Assembly (NCBI GenBank): GCA_016926065.1
Contig: JAFGPI010000152.1
Span: 1 to 50,979 of the forward strand
Length of the DNA stretch: 50,979 nt
Direction of reading: 5' to 3'
DNA from: Candidatus Krumholzibacteriota bacterium
GTDB taxonomy: Bacteria > Krumholzibacteriota > Krumholzibacteriia > Krumholzibacteriales > Krumholzibacteriaceae
In this document: piece after piece, positions 8,257 to 16,002 of the stretch
Position numbering within the stretch: the first letter of the stretch is position 1
Layout: the number at the start of each line of letters is the position of its first letter
Notes under the pieces: generated by a model
What the model saw: the letters and a program-made list of their open reading frames with translations, nothing else
Told to the model about the DNA's origin: nothing
Databases searched by the model: none
Program-made: the position numbers and the translations under genes

Positions 8257-8532
8257 ATGACCAAAGCGGATCTGGTTGAAGAGATTGCAAAGGATACCGG
8301 GCTGAGTAAGAAAGATACCAGCGTAATCGTTAACCTGATTATCGATAATGTCTGCAAGGCCCTGGCTGAAGGTGATAAGGTGGAACTCCGCGGATTCGGA
8401 AGTTTCAAGGTAAAAAGCCGTAATCCCCGGAAGGCTAGAAATCCACGTACCGGCGCCTCGGTAGATGTTCCGGCCAAGCTGGTTCCTTATTTCAAGGCAT
8501 CCAATGAATTGAAACAGAAGGTTAACGGGTAA
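8257..8532 (+). CDS. HU/IHF-family DNA-binding protein
   Basis: The 91-residue product has the complete HU fold: the N-terminal helical dimerisation part (MTKADLVEEIAKDTGL), the conserved GFGSFKVKSRNPRKARNPRTG segment leading into the DNA-binding arm, and a C-terminal helix. HU dimers bend DNA and shape the nucleoid, and they also assist looping at sigma54 promoters, of which several are nearby. ATG 8257 is chosen because GTGGGGTGA (8242-8250) sits 6 nt upstream; the earlier in-frame ATG at 8251 would abut it. It is a single-gene unit with its own promoter and a strong terminator. HU and IHF subunits cannot be told apart safely by eye. Confidence 0.95.
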   Translation: MTKADLVEEIAKDTGLSKKDTSVIVNLIIDNVCKALAEGDKVELRGFGSFKVKSRNPRKARNPRTGASVDVPAKLVPYFKASNELKQKVNG

Positions 8533-8562
8533 ACCAGGTATCCCGGATCAGGTAAAACTTAT

Positions 8563-8594
8563 AAAATCCGGTTGCAATTTGCAGGCGGATTTTT
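8563..8594 (+). terminator. rho-independent terminator after the HU gene
   Basis: The stem AAAATCCG pairs with CGGATTTT, continued past one mismatch by TTGCA/TGCAG-type pairing, with a 3-nt loop. It ends in a run of five T's. It begins 30 nt after the HU stop codon. Confidence 0.8.
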
Positions 8595-8602
8595 ATATTA
8601 TG

Positions 8603-8632
8603 TTGACTTGTACTAGATTTGGCCAATTAATG
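8603..8632 (+). promoter_or_regulatory. possible sigma70-type promoter for the mini-protein
   Basis: TTGACT (8603-8608), an 18-bp spacer and TTAATG (8627-8632) lie just after the HU terminator. The -10 is imperfect, and the implied start would leave almost no leader before the ATG at 8646, so this is tentative. Confidence 0.35.
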
Positions 8633-8645
8633 AACAGGAAGTGCG

Positions 8646-8741
8646 ATGCCCAGCGGTAAGAAAAGAAAAAGAAAAAAGATAGCAACTCACAAAAGAAAGA
8701 AAAGGTTGCGCAAGGATCGTCATAAGAAAAAGAAACGTTAG
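8646..8741 (+). CDS. 31-residue AURKAIP1/COX24-like basic protein
   Basis: This short gene encodes a 31-residue peptide, MPSGKKRKRKKIATHKRKK followed by RLRKDRHKKKKR, about 70 percent Lys/Arg/His. It has AGGA six nt before the ATG. The pattern matches the small AURKAIP1/COX24-domain proteins annotated in Bacteroidetes and relatives, related to mitochondrial ribosomal protein mS38; a ribosome-bound role is known for relatives and inferred here. It lies between the HU terminator and the PilZ gene. Its composition alone could mislead, but the MPSGKKRKR...ATHKRKKR order is specific. It supports an FCB-type origin. Confidence 0.8.
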   Translation: MPSGKKRKRKKIATHKRKKRLRKDRHKKKKR

Positions 8742-8862
8742 ACAGTAGTGCTGGTATCCTCCATGGTGGATTAAGGGGATTCACCGGTTCGCGCGGACCG
8801 CGGCGGGATAAAGCGATGCCCGGAGGCGAAGAATTAGTTTCCTCTAGAATGGTGAGGTATCC

Positions 8863-9219
8863 ATGAGTTTCAAGGAACGGCGCAGAACTCCCCGGGTCAA
8901 CGTGAACCTTCCTATCATCGTCTCCGGTGAAAAAGGCGATGAAAACGGGAGGACGTTGAACATCAGCACTAACGGGGTCTACTTCGAGTCTCCCCGTTTT
9001 ATTGATCCTCTCACCAAGGTCCAGATGGAGCTGGTAATTCCACTGGCCGGGGATAAAGATAGGAAAAATGATACCGTCAGCTTCGACGGTATCGTGGTCC
9101 GCGTCGAGCCGGAAAAAGAGGATGCGGATACGGCCTTGTACCGGATAGCGGTATTTTTCACTTTCCTGAATGAATCATCGCTGGAGATTCTGTCGAATTT
9201 CATCAAAGACAGGCTCTAA
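8863..9219 (+). CDS. PilZ-domain c-di-GMP-binding protein
   Basis: The 118-residue product is a single PilZ domain. The N-terminal Arg motif (ERRRTPRVNV) and the N/DxSxxG motif (NISTNG, about residue 31) together form the usual c-di-GMP binding site. The rest is a short beta barrel and a C-terminal helix (SSLEILSNFIKDRL). Such stand-alone proteins relay c-di-GMP levels to motility, pilus or polysaccharide machinery. A diguanylate cyclase is encoded at 24662. The Shine-Dalgarno GGTGAGG lies about 5 nt before the ATG. The target is unknown. Confidence 0.85.
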   Translation: MSFKERRRTPRVNVNLPIIVSGEKGDENGRTLNISTNGVYFESPRFIDPLTKVQMELVIPLAGDKDRKNDTVSFDGIVVRVEPEKEDADTALYRIAVFFTFLNESSLEILSNFIKDRL

Positions 9220-9507
9220 TCCAGAATATCCTCCGGAAAAAATAAATCCTCCCGTTCACCCGGGACATGGCCCGCCCCCGCCCCGCCCCGGAGCGGAGGA
9301 GAGCCGTCGGCCCGGGGAACTTGCCGGAGGGAACCGGATCACTGCATATCCTCCCTTCTTCCCCCGGCCTTCCCCCGCAGAAATTACTACCCGCGGATAT
9401 TCCCCCGGGTATCGCGGAGGCAAGATTAAAAGTAAAGATTTGCCTGTTTCTTCCGAACATAATAGGTGCAGTTCCTCAGGCCGGGTATACGAGGAGAGAC
9501 CGAATAG

Positions 9508-9807
9508 ATGGAAATAATCTTTCTGTATAACAGACTTTACGCTCTGAGCAAAAAGCAGTTGGCGGCGGTGCGGAGCAATGATTTTGATTTGATGGACGAG
9601 CTTACCGCCAGGCGCGAGGCCTTGACCGCCGAAATCTGCCAGATCCTGGACGCCGAGGGAGTGGATCTGAAAAGCAAGATGTCGCATAGAAAAACCCAGG
9701 AGATTACCGGACAGATCCTGGAGATCGATCATGCCATCAAGGAAGCCTTGCTGGACGAGCTCCTCCACCGCACCCGGCAATTATCCCGCCTGAAATTGAT
9801 AGAATAG
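9508..9807 (+). CDS. small helical protein, FliT/FlgN-like
   Basis: The 99-residue product is predicted to be all alpha-helical, with three amphipathic helices and no cysteine-rich or membrane segment apart from one Cys. The opening (LYNRLYALSKKQLAAVRSND followed by a Glu/Arg helix) resembles flagellar export chaperones of the FliT/FlgN type, but no flagellar gene is present, so this is weak. GAGGAGA lies 10 nt before the ATG. The preceding 288 bp (9220-9507) are GC-rich with no clear gene. A sigma54-type promoter starts 27 bp after its stop, so it is probably not in one operon with the kinase gene downstream. It could be any small coiled-coil adaptor. Confidence 0.55.
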   Translation: MEIIFLYNRLYALSKKQLAAVRSNDFDLMDELTARREALTAEICQILDAEGVDLKSKMSHRKTQEITGQILEIDHAIKEALLDELLHRTRQLSRLKLIE

Positions 9808-9833
9808 CGGCCGCCTGAGGGGAAAAACCACTT

Positions 9834-9850
9834 CCGGCTTTTATCTTGCA
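9834..9850 (+). promoter_or_regulatory. sigma54 (-24/-12) promoter of the kinase/NtrC operon
   Basis: CCGGCTTTTATCTTGCA contains the -24 GG (9836-9837) and the -12 GC (9848-9849) with the required 10-bp spacing, in the strong form GGC-N7-TTGCA. The expected start is near 9861, about 65 nt before the chosen GTG. The gene just downstream in the operon encodes a sigma54 activator, so autoregulation is plausible. Confidence 0.6.
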
Positions 9851-9925
9851 GGATTCCTCCAGTTATGGTAGTAATCCCCATTATCGGATAAATTCCCCCG
9901 GATTCCTGGAGATGGAGGAGTGAGG

Positions 9926-12001
9926 GTGAAATATAAGGGTTCGATTCTGATAGTGGACGATGAAAAATCGGTACTGGAGATAATGGATCAGTATCTTTCC
10001 GAGTACGGCTATCAGGTGGTTACCGTCCTCTGCGGCCGGGAGGCCCTGGATCTCCTGGATAACCGCGAATTCGACGCTGCGTTGATCGATCTTAAGCTTC
10101 CCGATTTCAGCGGACTGGAATTGATAAAGAAATGCAATAAGTTATGCCCCGGAATGAAATGTATCGTGATGACCGCCTTCGCCTCCCAGGAATCTACCAT
10201 AGAGGCCCTGCGGATGAATGTATTTGATTATATTTTAAAGCCTTTCGATCTGGTTAAGATTGCCGAGGTGATCGACGCGGCGGTCAGCCACCAGCTGCTC
10301 ATTAGGGAAAACACCAATATTATCAGGCGCCTGGAGGAAGCCAACAAGAGACTGGAGAAAAGCAAGAGCGATTTGAACAAGCGCATTCTAAAAACCAACG
10401 TGGAACTGGAGAAGGCGAACGAATCGCTTAAACGGCATGTCACCCGGCTTAAAATCCTCTTTCAGATGGGGAGGGACATCAGCAGCAATGAAAACTGGAG
10501 TGATGCCCTGGATAGATTTCTTATGGCCATCTGCCAGTATCTTGATGCCGACGGCACGGCCCTGCTAATGTTCAGCGACGGGGGCCGGATTCTCCAGGTG
10601 CGCACATCATACAATCTGGAGGAGGCGGCTCTGGGAGAAGCGGTGGACACTATACTGGAGATACAGCGGAAGGACAACCTGCAGCACGAGATGTTCAGCC
10701 TGGAAAGCTGCGTTCAGGGGCGGCCGGTGGCCTGTCTGAATATGAGGAAAAAATGGAACAATACCGTTATTCCCCTACTGTACAAGGGAAGGTGGCTGGG
10801 ATTTCTGATCATCCAGAAAAATTACCGGTCCCGGGGAGCCTACCTGAACGATTACCATTTTATCAACACCATTCAGACAATTCTGACCGAAGAGGTGGCC
10901 AATGCCGTAAACATAAGCCGCCTGCGCAACCTCAAGGATTTCAACGCCACCATTCTGGAGAATATCAACAGTGGAGTGTTGAAGACGGACCGGTCGGGGA
11001 ATGTGGTGTTTGTCAACGGCCGGGCCAAGGAGATACTGGGGAGCGACACGGATAGCCAGCATTTTAACGATCTGTTTGAGAATCCATTCGGAAACGACGG
11101 CCTGTTTGAGTATTTAATAGCCCGGGGAGAAAAGAATTGTTCCCTGGAAGGAATTCTCTCCCTCCGGGGAAAAAAACGGGTCCCGGTAAGGGTGAATTCG
11201 ACCGTGGTGGAAATGGATGAGTATCAGGGACCCGCTATAGTGGCCGTGTTCGAGGACCTGACCGATCAGAAGAGAATGGAAGAGGAGCTAAGAAGGGCGG
11301 ACCGGCTGCGCTCCCTGGGTGAACTTTCCGCCGGGGTCGCTCATGAAATAAGAAATCCTTTGACCGGAATCGCCACCACCGCCCAGGTGCTGAAGGAGCA
11401 ATTGCACGGCGAAGCGGAAAAGATCAAGTATCTCACGGTAATCCTGGATGAGATCAAGCGCCTGGATGATATTATCAGAAATCTGCTCGGTTTCGCCCGA
11501 CCCGTGTCCCCGCGGCCGGTGGAGGTGTCCCTGACCGGCATTATCGAGGAAACCATGAATCTGCTTATCGACCGGGCCCGGGAGCGGCGGGTATCGATGC
11601 ATTTCGAAAACGATCTGGAGAACGACCGCTGTTTCCTGGATGGGGATCAAATGAAACAGGTAATATTAAATATTGCCACCAACGGCATTGAAGCCTGCGC
11701 GGACGGGGGTGCACTGACGATTTATTCAACCGCCTCAACCGATCCCGCCTGCGTCCGGATCGAATTTTTAGATGACGGCGAGGGTGTCCCGGAAGAGGTG
11801 GCCGATAAATTGTACAATCCATTTTTCACCACCCGCCCGGAAGGCACGGGATTGGGTCTTTCCATTTCCCGTAAGATAGTGGAGAGCCATGGAGGGAGGA
11901 TTTTCCATAGAGAAGGAGAATCCAGGGGAACCAGGTTTATAATCGAAATCCCCAGAAAAATAGTGGCCCCCTCAACGAAAGAGACGGCGAGGGTCTCCTG
12001 A
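9926..12001 (+). CDS. REC-GAF-PAS sensor histidine kinase
   Basis: The 691-residue cytoplasmic protein has an N-terminal receiver domain (about 3-120, phosphoacceptor near Asp55 in ALIDLKLPD), a coiled-coil linker (130-175), a GAF-like domain (about 180-320), a PAS domain (about 330-445), a HisKA dimerisation domain with His473 in VAHEIRNPLTG, and a HATPase_c domain with N-box NIATNGIEA, G1 DDGEGVP and G2 GTGLGLSIS. No membrane helix is seen, so it senses an intracellular signal and may itself be controlled through its receiver. The likely partner is the NtrC-type regulator starting 12 nt downstream. GTG 9926 is preferred (GGAGG 7 nt upstream); GTG 9920 is too close. Expression is probably sigma54-dependent. 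Confidence 0.9.
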   Translation: MKYKGSILIVDDEKSVLEIMDQYLSEYGYQVVTVLCGREALDLLDNREFDAALIDLKLPDFSGLELIKKCNKLCPGMKCIVMTAFASQESTIEALRMNVFDYILKPFDLVKIAEVIDAAVSHQLLIRENTNIIRRLEEANKRLEKSKSDLNKRILKTNVELEKANESLKRHVTRLKILFQMGRDISSNENWSDALDRFLMAICQYLDADGTALLMFSDGGRILQVRTSYNLEEAALGEAVDTILEIQRKDNLQHEMFSLESCVQGRPVACLNMRKKWNNTVIPLLYKGRWLGFLIIQKNYRSRGAYLNDYHFINTIQTILTEEVANAVNISRLRNLKDFNATILENINSGVLKTDRSGNVVFVNGRAKEILGSDTDSQHFNDLFENPFGNDGLFEYLIARGEKNCSLEGILSLRGKKRVPVRVNSTVVEMDEYQGPAIVAVFEDLTDQKRMEEELRRADRLRSLGELSAGVAHEIRNPLTGIATTAQVLKEQLHGEAEKIKYLTVILDEIKRLDDIIRNLLGFARPVSPRPVEVSLTGIIEETMNLLIDRARERRVSMHFENDLENDRCFLDGDQMKQVILNIATNGIEACADGGALTIYSTASTDPACVRIEFLDDGEGVPEEVADKLYNPFFTTRPEGTGLGLSISRKIVESHGGRIFHREGESRGTRFIIEIPRKIVAPSTKETARVS

Positions 12002-12013
12002 AAGGGTAACGTT

Positions 12014-13381
12014 ATGTCCGGCAAAGTACTTATCATTGACGATGAGAAGGCGATAAGATGGTCTTTGGGCGAGGCCCTGAAGAACCAAGGTTATGATGTG
12101 GAGGAAGCGGATAAAGGGAAAAAGGGCATCAAGCTCTTCATGGAAGATCCCGCGGATATCGTGATACTGGATTTGAAGCTTCCGGATAGCAGCGGAATTG
12201 AAGTGTTGAAAGTGTTGCGGGAAGAGGATCCCGAATTGCCGGTAGTGATGATGACCGCCTACGGAGAGGTGGAGACCGCGGTGGAGGCCATCAAGAACGG
12301 CGCCTATGATTTTCTGCTGAAGCCTTTTCAGCTGGAAAAGATGAAAGTGACCTTGATGCACGCTCTGGAAAACCGGAGGCTGAAGAGCGAGCTCAAGGAT
12401 ATCCGGGAAAAGGAGCGGCAGACGCACGACTTCAAGAACATCTTGGGCAAAAGCAAGTTGATGCAGGAGGTGTTCAGAAAGGTCAAGAAAATCGGTGAAA
12501 GCAAGGCCAGCACGATCCTGATTCAAGGGGAGAGCGGTACCGGCAAGGAACTGGTGGCCCGCGCCATACACGACAGTTCCCGGGGAGGGGAAATCCGTCC
12601 CTTTCTGGAGATCAACTGCGCCGCGCTTCCGGAAACCCTGCTGGAAAGCGAACTCTTCGGGCACGAAAAGGGGGCCTTCACGGACGCCAAATTCCGGAAA
12701 AAGGGCCTCTTCGAGCTTTCCGAGGGAGGAACCATATTTCTTGATGAGATCGGAGAAATGGGGGTAACCCTGCAAAGTCGCTTGCTTCGGGTGCTGGAGA
12801 ATAAAACCTTCCGCAGGGTGGGGGGGGTAAAGGATCTGCGGGTGAATACGCGGATCGTGGCGGCCACCAACCGGGATCTCAAACAGGCCATCAAGGAAGG
12901 CTCTTTTAGAAACGATCTGTACTATCGTCTGCAGGTAATCCCGATATACCTTCCACCGCTGCGGGACAGAAAAGAGGATATATCCCTGTTGGCGAACTAC
13001 TTTATCGATGTTTTCAATAAGGAATTCAAGAAGAAGGTCAAAAAGATTGGCCCGGAGGTCACCCGGCACCTCCAGGATTACTCCTGGCCGGGAAACGTGC
13101 GGGAGCTGAAAAACGCCATCGAACGCGCCATCCTGCTGGAGGCGGAGGATGAATTGCTGCCGGAACAGTTACTGTTGACCTACGAGCACGAAAGCCCGGG
13201 TGATAGCGGTTCGGCAAATCTAAGTTTGAACGAATTGTACCCCATGAGCATAAAGGATATGGAGAAGGTGCTGATCTGCAAGACCCTGGATGAAACCGGG
13301 GGAAACAAATCCCGGGCCGCCCGTATTCTGGGAATCAGCCGCCAGACCTTAAGGGAAAAAACGAAATTGTACAGCATGTAG
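12014..13381 (+). CDS. NtrC-family sigma54-dependent response regulator
   Basis: The 455-residue product has a receiver domain (Asp53 in ILDLKLPD, switch Thr81, Lys103), a central AAA+ sigma54-activation domain (Walker A GESGTGKE at 172-179, Walker B IFLDEIGE), and a C-terminal Fis-type helix-turn-helix (about 415-452, SRAARILGISRQTL). The sigma54-contacting loop reads GAFTDA (220-225) instead of the consensus GAFTGA. The C-terminal part matches enhancer-binding activators that loop to -24/-12 promoters. It follows the REC-GAF-PAS kinase by 12 nt and is very probably its partner. Targets may include the four sigma54 sites in this window. Confidence 0.93.
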   Translation: MSGKVLIIDDEKAIRWSLGEALKNQGYDVEEADKGKKGIKLFMEDPADIVILDLKLPDSSGIEVLKVLREEDPELPVVMMTAYGEVETAVEAIKNGAYDFLLKPFQLEKMKVTLMHALENRRLKSELKDIREKERQTHDFKNILGKSKLMQEVFRKVKKIGESKASTILIQGESGTGKELVARAIHDSSRGGEIRPFLEINCAALPETLLESELFGHEKGAFTDAKFRKKGLFELSEGGTIFLDEIGEMGVTLQSRLLRVLENKTFRRVGGVKDLRVNTRIVAATNRDLKQAIKEGSFRNDLYYRLQVIPIYLPPLRDRKEDISLLANYFIDVFNKEFKKKVKKIGPEVTRHLQDYSWPGNVRELKNAIERAILLEAEDELLPEQLLLTYEHESPGDSGSANLSLNELYPMSIKDMEKVLICKTLDETGGNKSRAARILGISRQTLREKTKLYSM

Positions 13382-13479
13382 GTTTCGCCTCGCCGTCCAG
13401 CTTATAGTGAACCGGTTTTTATTTCCGACTGGTGAATTTTCTTACAATTTATTTATTCCCTCTCCCTGCCCGGCAGGAT

Positions 13480-13516
13480 AATATTTCCTTTACCCTCCGC
13501 GGGGAGGGAAAATATT
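13480..13516. promoter_or_regulatory. dyad, candidate upstream activator site
   Basis: The outer arms are AATATTT (13480-13486) and AAATATT (13510-13516), the inner arms CCCTCC (13493-13498) and GGAGGG (13503-13508). No T-tract follows, which argues against a terminator for the preceding regulator gene. Its position 5' of a sigma54 promoter suits an enhancer for an NtrC-type dimer. This is inference from position and symmetry only. Confidence 0.3.
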
Positions 13517-13596
13517 TCTCGCTTCAATCCGATAAGCGGCTTAAATAACTGAAATTAGGAAAATGTTGCCATCCCGCTGGGGGAAAAACATTCCCC

Positions 13597-13613
13597 CCGG
13601 CATACAATTTGCG
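13597..13613 (+). promoter_or_regulatory. sigma54 (-24/-12) promoter of the second kinase/NtrC operon
   Basis: CCGGCATACAATTTGCG has GG at 13599-13600 and GC at 13611-13612, exactly 10 bp apart, with the strong half-motifs GGCA and TTGC. The start is expected near 13624, about 80 nt before the kinase gene at 13703. Confidence 0.65.
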
Positions 13614-13702
13614 GCTGGTCCGGGTACGGTCAGTGAGAAAAAATTTCCGCAGCAGAGACCTAGAGTGAAACTGGACATTTCGGCTGGCAAGGAGGATGGG
13701 AA

Positions 13703-14458
13703 ATGCCGTCTCTTTCTGGTAAAGCATCGATTCCTGAAAATCGAGCGACGAAGGTTATATCAGAATTAAGAGATAAGTTCACGGATTTCAAGGCGGCCGG
13801 CAAGCTTGATGATCTGGATAGATTGTTATCCTTGATGATTCACCAGATAAGAAATCACTGCATGAGCGTCAAGGGATACGCTTCCCTGCTGAAATATGAG
13901 GATAATTTCAGCGAAAAGGGAAAGAAATATCTCTCCAGTATCAGCCGCGGCATATGCAGCCTGGAGGGTTTTTTGGATGAATTTGATAATTACCGGCTGG
14001 CCAAGAAATGCCGTGAGGAGGAGCTCGATTTTGTTCTATTGACCAAGGGGGCATGGAAATTTTTGTTGGAAATGCAGGGCCTGGAAGCGGTCGCCGCCGA
14101 ACTGGAAATCGAGGTGCGGGGTCCGGTCAAGGTCAAGGGAGACAAGAACGATTTCAGAAAGATGATGTTTCACCTGCTCAAGAATTCTCTGGAAGCCTCC
14201 GGCGGCGAAGGAAAAATTCAGGTAACCTTCGAGGCCGGGCAGGATGAAGACCGGTGGAGGATAGAGATTCAGGACAACGGCACGGGTATGGACGCAGAGG
14301 AACTGGCCCAAGCCGGTGAAATACTCTACAGCACCAAGCATTCGCATATCGGTTGCGGCTTGAACCTGGTTTCCGCGGTGGCCACCCGGATGGGGGCCAC
14401 GGTGGAGATTAAATCTAAACGCGGAGTGGGCAGTATTGTCAGAATCATTAAGAAATAG
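13703..14458 (+). CDS. short soluble sensor histidine kinase
   Basis: The 251-residue product has no obvious sensor domain or membrane segment: about 40 residues of helix lead straight into the H-box (MIHQIRNHCMSVKGY, His47). The ATPase domain follows with N-box HLLKNSLEAS (Asn161), G1 DNGTGM (191-196) and G2 GCGLNLV. Kinases of this compact form often work with a separate sensor, or as the first step of flagellar-type FlrB/FlgS cascades. The regulator downstream is the probable partner; its chosen start lies 40 nt past this stop. The sigma54 promoter at 13597 lies upstream. AAGGAGGATGGGAA provides a Shine-Dalgarno before the ATG. Confidence 0.88.
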   Translation: MPSLSGKASIPENRATKVISELRDKFTDFKAAGKLDDLDRLLSLMIHQIRNHCMSVKGYASLLKYEDNFSEKGKKYLSSISRGICSLEGFLDEFDNYRLAKKCREEELDFVLLTKGAWKFLLEMQGLEAVAAELEIEVRGPVKVKGDKNDFRKMMFHLLKNSLEASGGEGKIQVTFEAGQDEDRWRIEIQDNGTGMDAEELAQAGEILYSTKHSHIGCGLNLVSAVATRMGATVEIKSKRGVGSIVRIIKK

Positions 14459-14498
14459 TTCCGGTTTGGAACGAGAATCTAGCGGGGGGACCAAGAAC

Positions 14499-15872
14499 AT
14501 GGAAAAAAGGATCCTGGTGGTTGACGATCAGAAGGTGACGAGAGAATTTCTTATCGACGCCCTTTCACCACAGTACGTAATCGATGAGGCCGAGGACATG
14601 GCCGCGGCCCTGCAACAGCTGGAGCAAAATACCTACGACCTGATTTTGACCGATGTGCGGATGAACGACCGGGAGGAGGGACTGGAACTTCTGAAATCGG
14701 TCAAAAATAAAGATCGGGAAGTTATAATAATCGTCATGACCGGCTATTCTTCCGTGGAACAGGCCACCGAGGCGATGCGGATCGGGGCTTTTGACTATGT
14801 AGAAAAACCGTTTACCCTGGATGAGATCAAGATCAAGTTGAGGAACGCGTTTGCCCTGTCCGCCCTGAAATTGGAAAACCGCAACCTCAAAAGGAGGCTG
14901 AATATCAGCCGGGGGAAGGAGATCATCGGTTGTTCCGAGAAATTAAAAAAGATACTGGCCACCGTGGACCTCATCGCGGACACCAAGGCCACCGTCCTGA
15001 TCACCGGTGAGAACGGAACCGGAAAAGAGTTGGTGGCCCGGCGGGTGCACAATTTTAGCGGCAGGCGGGACAAACCGTTCGTAAAGGTGAATTGCGCCGC
15101 CATCCCGGAAGGAACTCTGGAAAGCGAATTGTTCGGACACGAAAAAGGATCGTTCACCTCCGCCCACCGGTGGCATCCGGGAAAGTTCGAGCAGGCCGAT
15201 AAAGGCACCTTGCTGCTGGACGAGATCGGGGAGATACCCCCGCATATCCAGGCCAAGCTGCTGCGGGTACTCCAGGAAAGGGAGATAGACAGAGTGGGCG
15301 GAAGAAAACCGATCTCGGTGGATGTGAGAATTATATCCACCACCAACAAGAATCTTCTGAGCGAGATCAGGGAGGGAAAATTCAGGGAAGATCTATTCTA
15401 CCGCCTCAACGTGGTAAACATCGAGGTACCGCCACTCCGGGAACGGCGGGATGATATAATTCTTTTGGCCGATCATTTTATCCAGATATATTGCGAGGAA
15501 AATGATAAACCCCTCAAAAAACTGAGCGGTGGCGCGCTGAAAAAAATGCAAGCCGGTATCTGGAGAGGCAATATCCGGGAGCTGGAGAATTGCATCGAAA
15601 GAGCGGTGATTCTGTGCCGGGAGGATGTGATCTCGGAGGAATATTTCAATTTCGATGAGAACACGCTGAGCGCCACCTCGAGGGTGGAAGAGATACTCAA
15701 TTGCTGCACCATCGCCAAGGCCGAAAGGCTGATGATCGAGGAGAGACTGCGAAAGTACAACAGCAACCGGACCAAGGCCGCCCAGGATCTGGGCATCAGT
15801 GTCAGAACCTTGAGAAATAAGCTTAAATTGTACAAGGAATTGGATGTGGAGAGCGCAGTATTATCTCTGTAG
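14499..15872 (+). CDS. NtrC-family sigma54-dependent response regulator
   Basis: The 457-residue product has a receiver domain (Asp52 in ILTDVRMND, Lys103 in VEKPF), an AAA+ domain (Walker A GENGTGKE at 170-177, Walker B LLLDEIGE), and a Fis-type helix-turn-helix at the C-terminus (RTKAAQDLGISVRTLRNKLK), resembling FlgR/FlbD/FlrC-class regulators. The sigma54-contacting loop reads GSFTSA (217-222), departing from GAFTGA at two positions. ATG 14499 is chosen because it begins directly with the receiver strand and has GGGGGGA upstream; an earlier in-frame ATG at 14436 overlaps the kinase gene and adds 21 residues with no domain. It is in one transcription unit with the short kinase. Confidence 0.92.
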   Translation: MEKRILVVDDQKVTREFLIDALSPQYVIDEAEDMAAALQQLEQNTYDLILTDVRMNDREEGLELLKSVKNKDREVIIIVMTGYSSVEQATEAMRIGAFDYVEKPFTLDEIKIKLRNAFALSALKLENRNLKRRLNISRGKEIIGCSEKLKKILATVDLIADTKATVLITGENGTGKELVARRVHNFSGRRDKPFVKVNCAAIPEGTLESELFGHEKGSFTSAHRWHPGKFEQADKGTLLLDEIGEIPPHIQAKLLRVLQEREIDRVGGRKPISVDVRIISTTNKNLLSEIREGKFREDLFYRLNVVNIEVPPLRERRDDIILLADHFIQIYCEENDKPLKKLSGGALKKMQAGIWRGNIRELENCIERAVILCREDVISEEYFNFDENTLSATSRVEEILNCCTIAKAERLMIEERLRKYNSNRTKAAQDLGISVRTLRNKLKLYKELDVESAVLSL

Positions 15873-15931
15873 AGGGAATCTTTTTCCCACAGGCGGCGGT
15901 GCGGAGATAAAAAACATATCGTGCCGAAACC

Positions 15932-15965
15932 GCAACACGCTGTAATCTGGCACCTTACGTGTTGC
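15932..15965. promoter_or_regulatory. 8-bp inverted repeat upstream of the sigma28 gene
   Basis: GCAACACG (15932-15939) and CGTGTTGC (15958-15965) form a perfect inverted repeat with an 18-bp spacer, 38 bp before the ATG of the sigma factor. The half-site CGTGTTGC also occurs at 7981-7988, and CGTGTTG at 17347. It could be an operator, an activator dyad or an RNA hairpin. Confidence 0.35.
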
Positions 15966-16002
15966 CCCCCAATGGCATAAAAAATGCGGTGGGGCAGACA
16001 AC

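Larger units (their letters stand above)
13382..13702 (+). other. 321-bp intergenic control region with dyads and a sigma54 promoter
   Basis: No gene is seen. The region contains an inverted repeat (13480-13486 with 13510-13516, with inner CCCTCC/GGAGGG at 13493-13508) and a second 7-bp stem (13579-13585 with 13591-13597) that abuts the -24 element of the sigma54 promoter. The first dyad lies roughly 85-120 bp upstream of the promoter, a normal distance for an activator site. Confidence 0.5.

Noticed and set aside
9220..9507. Short open frames in the GC-rich stretch between the PilZ and FliT-like genes
   Set aside because: All are Pro/Gly/Arg-rich, overlap one another on both strands and lack a Shine-Dalgarno; I see no gene here.
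11972..13069. Open frame of 365 codons on the minus strand
   Set aside because: It is the reverse complement of the NtrC-type gene at 12014, has no Shine-Dalgarno or recognisable domain, and depends on codon bias of the true gene.
15948..15966. TGGCAC followed by TTGC before the sigma28 gene
   Set aside because: The half-motifs match sigma54 elements well, but GG and GC are 13 bp apart instead of 10, which sigma54 does not tolerate.
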